In this document: one piece after another, positions 50,501-63,910 of the stretch
Numbering within the stretch: position 1 is the stretch's first letter
Layout: every line of letters begins with the position of its first letter
From: Anarhynchus alexandrinus
Taxonomy: Eukaryota; Chordata; Aves; Charadriiformes; Charadriidae
Direction: 5' to 3'
Length of the DNA stretch: 64,000 nucleotides
Assembly (NCBI GenBank): GCA_008711295.1
Contig: VUYV01000392.1
Coordinates: 303,022-367,021 of the forward strand
Position numbers and translations under genes: made by a program
Notes under the pieces: generated by a model
Databases searched by the model: none
Told to the model about the DNA's origin: nothing
The model's input: only the letters and a program-made list of their open reading frames with translations

Positions 50501-52424
50501 CACTATCAGTGACTCTATTAAAGCAAGAGGAGACTGGGCTGCCTTGCTAGCGAGGGAGCAGCTTCTGCCCTTCTTGATGCAGCACTTGAGAGAGGGGCAG
50601 AGGGCTGGAGGAGGCAGCTGGGGTGATGGGACAGCCTTGGGATGAGCACCAATGTAGGGGTGTGGGGGCAAACCAAGGATGAAGAGACTGTATAGACACG
50701 GTCCAGGGTTGACATATCTGCACATATGATCAGGGGACTGAAGAGGAACAGAGAATAAGAGGTGATCGGGGACAAAGGCAGCGCGGTGGGGACAGTGGAG
50801 GCTGTGTGCCCTGAGCTGACGCCGGGGTGATGCACAGGAGCTGGACAGTACAACCGGTGGTGAGTCACTATGTAGGCAGAGGATGTGGTGCACGGCTCGG
50901 AGAAGCGGGGAAGGCCCAGCCCCACCGCTGCTGCTCACCCCTCCGCTTTGGCGAAGAGCGAGCAGCAGCTGGGGGAGATGGCTGAGGGCACAGCTTGGCC
51001 AGGCTTCACGGGACATGGGCACCAGGAGCAGGTGCCCATCCTCGCAGGCAACTGCCACTGGGGATGGAGACAGGCAGAGGTTGGGCAGCTCCTCCAGCAG
51101 AGCACTCCAGCAGAGCTGCAGACAGACACTGGCAATGGCGCTTTATTTCATAGGGGAAATTGTTGGCTTGGGTACCATCTTTCTGATTAAAACCAGTGGT
51201 TGGGACAGCAGTTCTCCACACCAAGGGGAATTTTCTATAGGCCACCTTTGAGACTTTTTATCTCTTTTTTTTTTTTTGTAATGTTAAAACCTAAATATTT
51301 AGCCTGACCTACAGCTGACTTTAAAAGGAAGGAAAACCAGCCAGGTGGAAAGCAAAATGACAGAGCACATGATGGACCTGCAAATCAAAACACATCCCAA
51401 TCACAAGGAGACTGCAAAGTCTGATAAGTTAAACCCTGGTTATTAGTTTGCTGACTGCAGCAGCTGAATGGCAATAAATCTGTTAGATTATTGAAAGAAG
51501 GTAGAGGAGGAGGTGCAAGTGTTCAAGTTACCACAGAAGATGATAGTCCTAGACGGTTGCGCAGCCCACAGCCTGCGCTTTCAACACTCCTACGGTGGAA
51601 TCGGTTGTGATAGGTATCTCTCTGAGCAAAGAACTGGCTTCCATGAAATGCTGTGGCTCTAAGGTTGGGAGAAAATGTTTCAATGAATCATCAATTCATT
51701 GGAAAAGCCATTTCCGGGTTGGCCAAGCCAGTTCATGAATTTGAGTTGAATTTTGCTGAGTGGTTGAGGTGAAACCGCAAGTGCTGAAACCTTTTGGAAG
51801 TGCTGAAACACTGGAATTAGACAAGATTAAACAGTGGTTTAGACAGATCCAAGATTAATTGCCCTTATTCTTCTGACAGGTTTGATTCTTGCCAAAACCT
51901 GAGCTCAGTGATGGAGACGTTGTTCGTCATCATTTGACTGACTGGTTAAAGTACCATTGCACACCATAATAACTGTAGATATGATCTCCCTCTCTGAGTA
52001 ATTCAGACCACAGATATGAGCAATTTTCTGCCATCCTCAATAAATCATTATTATTAAAAAACGTGCACAAACCAGAATACCATAAACTGAATGAAAGGGT
52101 AGTAAAATACCTGATAACTATTTTCTGAAAACGGCAAGTTAAAATTCCCTCCCTGGGACTCACTTTTACAGGATGAGTACCTATTAGACAAGTCTACGAA
52201 TTCAAACACTTATGACCTGGACCTTGCAGGAGATCAACAGCCCTTTCAATATGAGTTGGATAAGGAGAGAGCTGTAATTTTATTTTTATGCCAGGAACAG
52301 CAGCAGCAATAGGCATGAGAAAGGTGTGCTCCGTACGTACAATAAAACCGTTCTGGAGCCAGCGGATGCAGATTGTCAAGAGCCACTTAACGAAACGTCA
52401 AATAGGTCACCACCCACTGGCTTT

Positions 52425-52690
52425 GGCCACTGCAATGAATCAGAGCACTGTACTGAGTCAGCCCAAACGCCCATCTAGCCCGATACACCATCTGCAAGCA
52501 CAGTAATTAAGTACAAGATGCTCCAGGAGAGAGTGTAAGCTACAGGCAAAATTTAGTGGGCATTCACCTGTGTTATCTAATTCCTATTTGAGTCCCGTTA
52601 CACACTGTGACAATGAGATCCATAATTTAATCATGCCACCTATAAAGCAAATGTTCTTTTCATTTATTCTAAATGTTTTGAAGGGTTTAT
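52425..52690 (-). repeat. Ancient CR1 remnant
   Basis: ACTGAGTCAGCCCAAACGCC and CATCTAGCCCGATACACCAT match the 'TGGGTCAGACCAAAGGTCCATCTAGCCCAGTA' phrase of old amniote CR1. It is followed about 100 bp later by GATCCATAATTTAATCATGC and a TTCTTTTCATTTATTCTAAA segment in the expected order. Confidence 0.6.
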
Positions 52691-53320
52691 TTTCCTGGGA
52701 TGCCCCTTAGGCTAGTTAGAAAAAGAACTGAATTCACCTCTGGCTCACTGCCTCCATGCACTCGATATAGTGCTCTTTCATACCTCCTCTCTTAGGGATG
52801 GCGGTGAAGCCCTGAGCCTGTTGCATCCTCTAACCCTCCCCATACTGTCCCCTCTGCCTGGTCCCCTTCCAGGCCTTCCAGCTCCCCACGGGGGGAGACA
52901 GCAGCTACAGCACCAAAAAGTGCCTTTTCCAGTACGTGATAAAGTTGCCCAAACACTTACTGGGAAAAAAAAAAAAATAGCTAAGAGCATCAGCCCCGTT
53001 GTGCAAGGCTTTCCCTGTGATCAGACCTTGGTCCAGGAGGGTCTCCCAGGTAAATCACAGCTGCAGCCCTCTGGGCGCAGGAGATGGATGGCGGTGAGGA
53101 GCTTTCCCTGAACCAAAAGTACCCCTAGATCTGCACACCAGTTTTTACGGCACACAGACTGAGCTGGGAGAGCACCTTTTTCTTTGGCAGCTGCTGGCTT
53201 TGGAGGACACGGGAGTTACTTTCACCCAGCTTTAGACATCTGCCATGGGACTTACCTGTTTTGCAATCAAGTGGGAGACACCTTTCAGAAGGAGTTTGTC
53301 TAACTCAAGAGGGGATGATT

Positions 53321-53454
53321 CATGCCTGGAGGTATTTAAAAGGCAGGCAGGCGTGGTGCTGAGGGACACGGTTTAGTGGTGGTTTTGGCAGTGTTAGGTT
53401 AATGGTTGGACTGGATGATCTCAAAGGTCCCTTCCAAGCGAGGCGAGTCTATGG
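53321..53454 (+). repeat. CR1 LINE 3' end, plus orientation
   Basis: Contains the CR1 3' phrases GGACACGGTTTAGTGGTGGT, GGTTGGACTGGATGATCTCA and AAGGTCCCTTCCAA, ending near GAGTCTATGG, a decayed octamer tail. 5' truncated; 134 bp remain. Confidence 0.85.
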
Positions 53455-54162
53455 CTCCGTGCGCTGGCAGTGTGGCAGTAGCCCTCTCTCTGCAGCGACT
53501 CCGCTGCTGTCGCTTTTGCTAAGGGGGGGTCCGTCTCCGCGACACCTGGCTGTCTGGGCAAACAGCGAGCCCGGCCGTACAGGGGAGCCGCAGCCTGAAG
53601 TCTCAGACCCTGGGAAAGAATAAGGAAAATCAAAACCGAGGTGTGCTCTTTAACGAGAACCCTGCAGGGCAGCCAGACCTGAAAGGCTGTGACCCTCAGA
53701 GCCCCCCCTGGCAGCTGCTAATGAAACCCCATGAGACAACGAGCGAAAGGAGCTGTGCGCCGGTGTTTTGGCTGGGAGTAAAGGCATTGAAAATGAGGAC
53801 GGGGAGAGGGGAAGGTGTCGCTGAGGGTTTCTGGGTGGAAGGGGCACAGGCAGCAGGCAGGGCTCCCGGCCTGTCCCCATGGGGGGACCAGCGCTGCCGT
53901 CCCCCCGCGCCCCATCTGCTGCAGGAAGAGGCAGGAGTGACACAGCCCTCCCCGGGGACGCCCCCCCCGCACCCGGCGGGACAACACTGAGCATCTCTGC
54001 TTTGTCTTGAGAGGTTTATCCAAGAGCAGGAAATCCCAAGCTGGTCAAAATTTCTGAAGAAAAACTCAAATGAGACAATATTTACTTGTTAAAAGAGCTG
54101 AGGCAGGGTTTTTTTTAAGGTTTGTTTTCATTTCAGCTAATGCCAGGTCAGTTTTTCTTTTA

Positions 54163-54672
54163 TCATAGAATCATAGCATGGTTTAGGTTGGAAAGGACCT
54201 TAAAGATCATCGAGTTCCAACCCCCCTGCCATAGGCAGGGATACCTCCCACCAGCCCAGGTTGCCCAAGGCCACGTCCAGCCTGGCCTTGAACACCTCCA
54301 GGGATGGGGCCTCAACAACCTCTCTGGGCAACCTGGGCCAGCGCCTCACCACCCTCAAAGGGAAAAACTTCTTCCTAATGTTCAATCTAAACCTGCCCTC
54401 TTCCAGTTTGAAGCCATTCCCCCTCGTCCTATCACTCCATGCCCCAGTAAAAAGTCCTTCCCCAGCTCTCCTGGAGCCCCTTTAGGTACTGGAAGGCCGC
54501 AATAAGATCTCCCTGGAGCCTTCTCTTCTCCAGGCTGAACAGCCCCAACTCTCTCAGCCTCTCCTCATAGGAGAGGTCCTCCAGCCCTCGGATCATCCTC
54601 GTGGCTCTCCTCTGGACACGCTCCAGCAGGTCCATGTCCTTCTTATGCTGGGGACTCCAGAGCTGGATGCAT
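54163..54672 (-). repeat. CR1 LINE 3' fragment, copy A
   Basis: Begins on the plus strand with octamer repeats (CATAGAATCATAGCAT), the CR1 tail in reverse, then TTTAGGTTGGAAAGGACCTT. The minus strand retains [17 protein letters not shown] and [15 protein letters not shown] from the end of the CR1 ORF. 5' truncation near 54672. Most of it is near identical to 58082-58530. Confidence 0.95.
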
Positions 54673-57600
54673 GTCATTGATCTGTATTAGTCCCCCCCAT
54701 CCCTATTGAGGCAGGCGCAGTGAAAACACCCTTCAGACGAGCTGACAGATAACCTGGTGTGGTTTTGTACGGTTTCCTGAGAATCGGGGGACATTTCTTG
54801 TTTTGCAATTTTACAGAAACCCACAAGCGTGCCTTAAAGTGCTTTAAAGCCCTAATAAACAGGTAGGTGTTGTGAAAGGTTAGCGAGGGGCAAAAACTTG
54901 TAGCACCGCCACGGTCAGCTCGTCGGCCGGCCCCTCGCAGCTGCTTTGAGGTTGCTTGAAGCCGCGGCGAGCACGCCGCGCCGAGGGGTTTTGCCAGAGC
55001 GATGAGGCGGATGGTTATGAAGCTGCAAGAAAAATGCGGTTAGTTTTACTAGCACCTGTGGCAAATTCCTCTCAGAGGTCCTCCCACCAGGCAGCGTGTG
55101 TTGTACAAGACGATGCAGAAAGAACAGGAGGAGGGAGATGATTGTGTCATATGTTCCCCCGGGGCTCGCTATTTTAAAAAAAAAAAAGGCTTTAGAGTTC
55201 TTTTTTATTTTTTTTTTTCTTTCACAGGGGACATTCAGTGGAAACTATTACAGCGGCATCGTAGGAAGGAGCCAGGCAGCCTCCGTCTGCGTGCTGAGCT
55301 CATCCCGATCCCTGTGCCTCGAGGAGGAGAGCGAGCTGAGGAGGAGAGCAGACGCTCGCATGATCAAAGCGGTGGGGATGGCAGCCGAGGGAGGAAGGCG
55401 ATGACTGTTTCAGCTCTGGCAGTAATTCGCTGTATGTATTGAACGGGGCATTTAGTGCCTCCGTGCTTGGGTTTTGACACAGACAAAATGGAAATCCCCA
55501 GGAGCGAGGAGGTCTGTTGTGGGGCTGCTGTCTCTTATGTGCTTGAGAGATTCCAATAGAAAGCATTTTCTATGAGATTTCTCTATGAGAAAAAAAAATT
55601 AATTTAAGGAGAGGAAAGTTTAGGAGAACATTTGAAGTACAGAATGGCAGTAAATAGCTCTTATTTTGCACTCTTCCCTATGCCCACATGCCCCTGGAGA
55701 ACACCTATATCTGGCTACGCTTTTTTACAATTATACAAGCAAAGATATAACGAAAGACTTCTTCCGTAAGTGTTCACCTAAGAAGAAAGCAAGAAAGTTG
55801 TAGAATCAACGATGCTAGATGATTAACGAACCAAACCATCTCTCTTGCCCCAACCACAGCACCGCACAATGGGTTTTCACTTTCTCCCAATGGCCTTGAA
55901 AACATCCTCACGCTGAGGAGCAGGCTGTTTCGAGCTGATGTTTCTGTACCTCATTCTGTAGAAAGTGATCGGGGCGCTCAGAAGGGAGGGCCCTTCTGTA
56001 CAATTTCCGATACACGTCTTCTTGAACAGATGGGTAAGAAGCATTAAAACACCATGATGTCTCTTATGCTAGAACATAGGACGCTTCCCGTGGAAGGACA
56101 ATGACATGACAAATAGTCTCGTGACTCTCACAAGGACTAGCTGTGTAGCCTGCAACTTAGTAAATTAAACATAACACCAGTGCCATTTATTGCTGTACAC
56201 CCAGCTAGAACCAATGTAAGCAGTGAAATAAGAGCTGCCAGATGTGAAAACTGGCCCAAAAGGATAAGATTTGGACAATAGCTCTAAGTTTCCTGCTTTT
56301 TGAAGTCCAACTTGATAAGCTTCACACTAATTTGCTGAGTACCTTCAGCCCCACTGGCAGTCGAAGGAAAGGTCCTTCAGCGAAGCCTGGCTGAAGGAAG
56401 AAGCCTTGAAATCTCTCACATTGGCCAAGTGAAATGAAGGCCCCCAAAGTCACAGGTGACGTCCAAAGAGTGGTCATGTTGGCTGAAGTGAGAGGCCTTT
56501 CTGCCCGATGTGGACCTTCCTACACAGGTGGTAGGCATAAGGCTAACAACAGCTTTAAACCATTAAAAAAAGGAAATAGTCCACAAGGAAAATTTAAGAG
56601 TATGGTGCCAAGACGGCACTAACGGCAGCTTGTGTATAGATGTGGTTCAAAGGGATGGATGTTTGCAGTAACTCCATTAAAATCAGCTGTGGTAATTCGA
56701 GGGGAGGAATTTTCCTTTCTGGTGAAGTTCATCTGGCAGCTTACCCACGACTGGGCAAACACAGCGATGTGCCAACTCACAATGCTGCGAAGGTGCAAAG
56801 CTTTTGTAAGAAATAGATTGGGGGGGTGGATATATATATATTTTTTTTTAAGAGTGTTTGTTTTCGGTGCTTTATTTTTTTCCAGGAAGAGATAGCTGAA
56901 TCTCAGAACTGGTGCACTCCAAACTCTTAAATGCTGGCACTGCTTATTAGCTGCTTGCTCAGTGGAGAATATTCTTCCTTATATAGGCCTTTCAGAAACT
57001 AGGTCAGAGGATTAACATGAGTACTGGTTGCTCAAAATCCTCTTTGACAGCCTGCCTTCCTTTATTATTTTCTCACTTTGCCCATTGCAGACGCCAACGC
57101 CTGCCAGCTTCTCCATTGATGTCTCCTGGGGTGAGCTGGGATGCCCACAGAAGGCAGCTCCACTGCCCACCGCCGCTGCAGACCCTGCAGACGCCCTCGG
57201 CCGGTCGGCCGAACCGGCGTGTTTGACCCCTGACAGCAGTTGTCTTCCCAGGAAGGAGAGGGTGTTTTTCAGAGAAACGTGGCAGCGCCGCGCCAGCCTC
57301 GGCGTTGGGTTGATTTGTCAGTGGAAAAACATCTGAAGACAGATGCCCCGGTGCACTAAGGGACGGCGGCGCTCAGGATACGCTGCCTTCATTTTCTGAA
57401 GGTCCTATTCCGAGAAGAGCGTAGCTGGGCTAGATGCCAGGCAGGGTGCCAGATGCTCACGCAATGGTCCCTCTAAAAAGCTGCCTCTTCTCCATTGGAG
57501 ATTCTAGGAAGCACTGCATGGCAAATAACGATAACAATAACTCAGGCCTTCTGTGAAATGTTTGCACTGAAACTCCACGGAATATTCTTGCTTTTAGACG

Positions 57601-58081
57601 CTGTTGTTAACTCTGAAGGATCACACACAAGACATTTGTGCTGATGGGACGTTTCTTGCCATGCTGTTTACACGAGATGATAGATAACATCTTTCTGTGA
57701 GATACATATATATATATAAAAGATATACCCACACATATTCACATATGCAGATCATCAATAAAAGATTTTAAAACTATCATTATACACCCACTTGTCTGAA
57801 ACAGAAGCGATTTCCTAGCAGGAACAGCACACGCTAATTTCATATATTCACTTTAATACACTTTTAATCTGATTCCTAATCTGTATGCACATGCATAAAA
57901 TAAGATTCTCAGTGAGGGTTTTAAAATCCCTAGATGGCCACTTGGCAAGGTGTTCTTTGTTTCACAGATGCTAAGTGCAGAACAGCCCCCCAAAATCTGC
58001 TGTACCTTCAGCACTTCTTTGAAAATCTGACCGCCTGGGAGGGAGCAAAGCCCTCACAGTAAGTTCTGCTTTTGCAGCTAA
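54673..58081. other. Intergenic between two CR1 copies
   Basis: No recognisable gene. Poly-A/poly-T stretches at about 55177-55188 and 55201-55220, and a TA run at about 57703-57718. Confidence 0.6.
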
Positions 58082-58530
58082 TCATAGAATCATCATATGT
58101 TGGTTTAGGTTGGAAGGGACCTTGAAGATCATCGAGTTCCAACCCCCCTGCCATAGGCAGGGACACCTCCCGCCAGACCAGGTTGCCCAAGGCCACGTCC
58201 AGCCTGGCCTTGAACACCTCCAGGGATGGGGCCTCAACAACCTCTCTGGGCAACCTGTGCCAGTGCCTCACCACCCTCACAGTGAAAAACTTCTTCCTAA
58301 TGTTCAATCTAACCCTGCCCTCTTCCAGTTTGAAGCCATTCCCCCTCGTCCTATCACTCCATGCCCCAGTAAAAAGTCCTTCCCCAGCTCTCCTGTAGCC
58401 CCTTTAGGTACTGGAAGGCCGCAATAAGATCTCCCCGGAGCCTTCTCTTCTCCAGGCTGAACACCCCCAACTCTTTCAGCCTCTCCTCATAGGAGAGGTG
58501 CTCCAGCCCTCGGGTCATCCTTGTGGCCCT
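58082..58530 (-). repeat. CR1 LINE 3' fragment, copy B
   Basis: Same subfamily and orientation as the copy at 54163, differing at a modest number of positions by eye. It starts TCATAGAATCATCATATGTT and is truncated at 58530, after CTTGTGGCCCT. The two copies have different truncation points and flanks, so they are separate insertions rather than a segmental duplication. Confidence 0.95.
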
Positions 58531-59732
58531 GCAGCTTTCGACTGAAAAATAAAGCAGCTGGTGTTTGTTTGGCCAGTCATGTGTGCAAAGCTCAGAGGTT
58601 TTTGCTACAGAAACCTTAAACTCTCATCACATGTTGTTTGCTTTGCAGTTGGAATAAAAGTCACCTGTCAGCCACGTGTATCCTTTCTGCTATTTCTTCT
58701 CCCAATCCACGGTCTAACCAAGCGTACGCACCAGTTCTCCACTTTTCAGCTGGCACTGTGTTCAGAGCGCTGAGCACCCCCATGATTTGCTTTCTTGCTC
58801 TGTTCTAACTCCAGGCAGCCATCGGGCGCAGCTGCCTTTGGTCTTGTTGCCTTTGTGGTGGAGCCGAGGGGATATCCTCATTTTTACTGCCTCCCATTTA
58901 GATGAAAAGTTGGGCCCGTGTCTCAGAGGTGCCGTGCGTCTCCAGTTTTGCTGTGCTGTAACGTTCCCTGGGCATCCGCACAGGTAACGTCGTCGGGTGG
59001 TGTTTATTCAGTGTTCCACTCAGATGAAGGCCCAGACTTCTCCAGAACGCGGTGTGCTGCAGAGCCTCCCAGACCGGTGCTTTACCGAGATGGGAACTTT
59101 GCTGAGAGTTGGCAAACTGTAGCGAGGAGAGAAGCTCTAAAGGCACAGATTGTTAAAATCCTTCCCTGGGAGAGGCAAAACTTTCCAGCTAGGAGCGTTA
59201 AACAAAGCTGGAAGTACATGATTACTGTTCTTTTGCTTTGATTACGTTCCCCACCTGCTCAGGCCCACGAAGCAAGCTCTGATCTGGCCTGAATTCCTCC
59301 CAGAACAGAGACACCTCTTCGGTTCTTCCTTTCTTTTTCTGTAATGTGCTTTGAAGCGTATACATAAGTGAATGAACTGATTGCTACAGAAATCTGAGAA
59401 CTCCTACTCATAAACAGGCTGTGACAAGACAGATAAACGTGCTTTTATCACACACTAACAGGAGCGGAAGGGGGTATCCATCGAAGCGTTTTGGAGCAGC
59501 GGTGATTTCTGCCCGCCTGCAGCGTGGGGCCGGGGGGACGCGGCAGCCACGGGCAGTGGCTGTGAGCTGGCCAGGGCCGATGCCGAGATCCTGCTGCCCT
59601 CTGAAACCTCCGTGGTTTCTGCTCTCTTTCTGAGCTGCAAGAAGAAATACTGAAATTTGTGCTGAGCTGGCAGCGCTTTGGGGTCTCTCCACCAGTGACG
59701 CTCAGCTAAACACCTCCCAGCCTTGCAATGAG

Positions 59733-59935
59733 TATATTTTTTTATATATATATGTGTGTATATGTGTGTGTGGGTGTATGCTGTTCAGGTGTACACACAC
59801 ACTCTCTCTCTCATGCACAATGTACACACCCTCATACAGATGGGTGTTTGTGGGCAAATGCATGTACAGACATGGACAGTCTCTACATATGCATAGGTAA
59901 ACACATATATACATACGTATACACATGTATATCAC
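59733..59935. repeat. Compound TA/TG/CA/CT microsatellite region
   Basis: A TA run, then TG repeats, then CA and CT repeats (about 59792-59812), then further alternating AT/CA sequence to 59935. Most of it is alternating purine-pyrimidine. Cysteine- and valine-rich open frames here are products of the repeat. Confidence 0.85.
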
Positions 59936-61703
59936 CCGCTGACGTACAGCTGACTCACTGAAGGCTGAAACTCTTCGGCAGCTCCCAGCAGTGCTTCCCC
60001 AGCGCTTGGGCCAGCGGTGAGAGCGGCAGGAGGAGGAAGGGTGGCGGGGTGCGGGACGCTAACCCAGCCCCAAAGCTGCTGGGGGGTGAGCCGTCGCCTG
60101 GGCACAAACCCACACCAGCCCACACCAGTCTGTGCAAGGCAAACAGGAAAAAAAACACGCTGCAGGGACTGCACCCCGTAGCGCTGCAGCGCGGGTGGCT
60201 CAGAAGTGACCAGGGATGTGTCACCTAAAGTGACTTATTACATCCTCCAGCGCGCGGGATTTTACCAGGGGAGTTTCCTGTCTGAATTCTTCCCTTGGTC
60301 TGCGTGATGGCAGCTGTAAGGCAGCACAGCTACGGGGCACTTGCACGCACCCAAACACACAAACGGTTCTGTCTGCACCAGTATATGTGAATGTCACACT
60401 CTATATGCAGAGCAACCCCGTTTCTCCCACTGTCCCACTGCGGTCTGGAAGCATCACCTCGCCAAAGAGATGGTTTTCAGCTCCGTCGCCAAGTGAGATG
60501 TCAAAAGTTTGGGACAGGGGAGATGGCTGGGGGTGAAGCAGGGCTTAGGATTGAGGTTTTTGCTCAGGGGAACTGAAATTTTGGTAGGTGAGAGACCTGA
60601 ACCCATTTCAGTGGGAAGAGTTCAGAGCAGCGGCTGGAGCTGCGAGACCTTGGAAAGCCTTTTGGAAAGCAAAGTTCAGGCTGGTCAGATGCAATCATAG
60701 ATGTGAAATCAGGGGATCCTCCCCGTGTGCCCACCCCCACCACCCCCCCAGTATCCATATATCCAAGTATAACCATGGCTGGAATACGTTCACACACAGA
60801 GCTTCAGAGGAGACTCCTCGGGCTGATGGGAGACTACAAAAACACAGAGCTGCCACCTGTATCACCGTCTGACGGACTTCTTATTAAAAAAGCATCCACA
60901 ATTGATTTGACTGATGTGCCAGCACTGCAGCGGGGTCTGTTATTTCCAGGTGGTCTGGTTACTATCAAGTAGAGGATGTACATAGCTTAGACTTAAAACG
61001 TATAAAAATTGTCATCTCGGGGGTCTAAGCTCATTTTTGCTATTTATTTTCTAGGGAAAAGTCAAACGGTTCAGGGTATCCACATACTCAGAATATGATT
61101 ATTTTTTTTTGCAGTTTATCTCAGCCAGTTACACTTCTTGGGTCTGTCAAAATGGACTTGAAACAGCTCTGTGAGAGCTACTTCAAAATATCCCTCCAAA
61201 ACCTCTTTCTAGGGAAGGTAGTTTTTTTGGCTAAGTACCTTCTTTGCAAGAAGCATCCTATTTTCCTGGAAACCTAGAACACCGTGTTAATAAAAAAAAA
61301 TCCCAACTCTTCCTAAAGCTGAGACTTTTACAATTGGTTTGACGAAAAAGTGGAAAATTTTGAACAAAATGTGACTGGTTGTGCTCTAGTGTCATAGCCA
61401 GGAACTTTTTTGCTTCCACTTGGACTAAAATCTTTTTCACCTTATTTTTCCTCTCTCTTTGCCAGTTACAGAAATAGAAGGACAAGGTGGTGAGTAAAGT
61501 AAAAGTAAAGAGGCAGGGGAAGGGGTGGAGGAAATGAGCACTTTCAGTCCTGAAAGTAGTTTCAGTTTAAGCAGTGGGCAAAATTTCCTGTTAGCTGTTG
61601 TTTTTAACCCTTTCTGCACAACTGTAAAGGGGAATGCCTTTGGCAAAGGGAGCCTCAAAAGCGGCAGTGAAAGGGGTTGTGTGTACTGAAACCATCCACC
61701 TGT

Positions 61704-61718
61704 CCCCCCCCCCCCCCC
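61704..61718. repeat. Poly-C tract
   Basis: Fifteen C in a row. Confidence 0.95.
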
Positions 61719-63910
61719 AGTCTATCCGTCTTGGTCTCTTTCTCTCTTTCCTCTTTGCAGCATATAATTTACAGTAAAAACACAGGAAGCTGAACGATTT
61801 CCTCTGAGGAAAGTACCTGACAAAGAGGTGAACGAGTAAAATCGTCAGGCCCTTTGACTTCGTCACTACCCATGGATCCTCGAGGGTTTCAGGCCCAGAC
61901 GCTATCTCGCAGCAAGACGCCTTTGAAGTGGTTTTTTGCCAGCGCGTGGCAGGAGAGAGGTACACCAGGTTTGACTTCTTCCCTGTGGCAATCCAAGCAC
62001 AGGCACTCCTGGATTTGTGAACAGCAGCAGCTCTTAGTCACATTGCATGTCGTACACCAAAAAAAAACCTCTTAACCCTTAACGCGTGAGGACCAGTGGT
62101 CATTCTGCACGCAGCGCGTGGGCTTTGGAGGCTCCTCTCCATGGCCACTGGACGGTGTGGGGCTGCCAGGTTGGCCCTCGGGAGCTGACACGGGGGCACT
62201 GAGGCAGGGGGGGAGGCAGTTTGCAAGCTCCTGGCCGTGTGGCATAGCCACAAAAATAGCCATTTCAAATCTGTCCCCTCTTCTCCTCTCCGCAGGCTGC
62301 TGAGAAGCCGCGTTGGGGAAGCAAAACAGCAGCACTGAGGAATGTGACGTGGGCCTCCTACACGGCAAGACCCCTTGGAAAAGCTCAGCCCAAACTTTTG
62401 CCGTTTCAGTGGTCCTGAAGAGGGACTTTTACCCTAAAAAAGCCCCTTATCTCCAATGTCACCTAAAAGGGCACAAGTGAGTAACTCTTCAGATACCATC
62501 TCACTGAGACCATGAGTTCCCCACACTTTAAAAGTGACTAAAAGTGAAGTGGGTTTTTCAGTGTTCACGTGTCTAAATGTAGGAGTAGAAGGGATAAAGG
62601 ACAGACAGAGATTGTGTACTTGGGCAGAACATCAGTTTCTTTGTTTAACTGTAATGCAATAACTTCCTCTATCTTTCTTTTCCAACTCCTACTACCTCCA
62701 GAAAACCTTCCTTTAAATTACAGAGGTGTTGAAATTCTTGCATGCGGTTGTATTTTCCGGCTCCGTCCTGCACTCGGGATGTCATTTCCACTGCAAAATG
62801 AAATAGGACTGATTCATTTTGCAGAGGGAACATGATCGATACGAGCCCGGATGGAGACTCATTCTCAACCCTGTGGAAATTCCTCACCAAGGCTGCTAGT
62901 CAATTGAAAACCTCTTCACCGTACAATCATCGGGGTTGTGGTGCTACTCCTAAACTTCTTGGGTTGGAGCCAGGAAGAGCCTGCGAGCAGCTGAGGATGA
63001 CCCAGAAAACCAGAGCCGTTCTTACATCGCCTCTTTATTCTTTTTCTTTTTTTTCTGAGAATTCTTTCCCTCTCACCTAAACCAGCTGCTGCTTCACCAC
63101 AGAGAGGTCATGTTATTCTCTAGATTGAAGGTCTGATTAAGATGTGTTTTTTTACACCGAAGCTTCTCAGCCTTCCAAGAACAGAGATCATACGCGCAGC
63201 TTTTGCTGGTGTTTGCTTGCAGTCTCTTGGTGACAAACCACACCTTGTTTATCGAGACAAACATATGTCATACCCACACAAAGGTGTTATGGCGCTGCAG
63301 GCTGAGATTTCTTTACCTGGTGAGGCTGCCGGGGAAATACCCAAGAAAAAGGCACATGAACAAAGACTAGAGTCGGGAGGGTTTCTGAGCAGACTTTTTT
63401 CAAAGAAAATGATAAAGCAATCCTGAACAGGGGACATCCCCACCTGGAGCTCTGAAGCTGCTGAAGGGTTTGTGCCTTCTTTTTTTCTTTTTTTTTTTAA
63501 ATTTTACATAGTTTTTTCCCCCCAGTTCCCATAAAGTACATTTTATCATTTTGCCTGATCGTTTTGCCAAGATTGTATATTTGTAACTTTATATGAAGGT
63601 GTCTCATCTCTGCCCATTACTTCCAGTCTGCCTGTAGCTCCTGAGGGACTGCAGAGAGCCGGCAGCACCCAGCCGAGCGCCGTCTCAGCAATCCCAGCTC
63701 TGTTCCAGAGGCCTGTGTCAGCTTGTCCACATCCCTGGAAGGCAGAAGTATGAAGTGGCGAAGTACTTATAAGGCTGATGCCACCACCTTACCGTTTGCT
63801 GGGTGGAGGATCAAGTTGCTGCTTATTGATGGCACCTAAACAACAGCTTTCCTTTCTACTAATCAAGGTCTGACAGGGAAAGTTCATTACGGTAAGCACA
63901 AAGAATGCTT

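Larger units (their letters stand above)
41812..53320. other. Intergenic, no gene recognised
   Basis: Apart from two ancient CR1 remnants and short microsatellites, no coding feature is supported. A 198-codon frame at 50462-51058 on the minus strand is proline/serine-rich without a domain, and overlapping frames on the other strand are equally long, typical of GC-rich noncoding DNA. Confidence 0.55.

Noticed and set aside
50462..51058. 198-codon minus-strand open frame
   Set aside because: No domain seen, and overlapping frames of similar length occur on the other strand (50883-51251).
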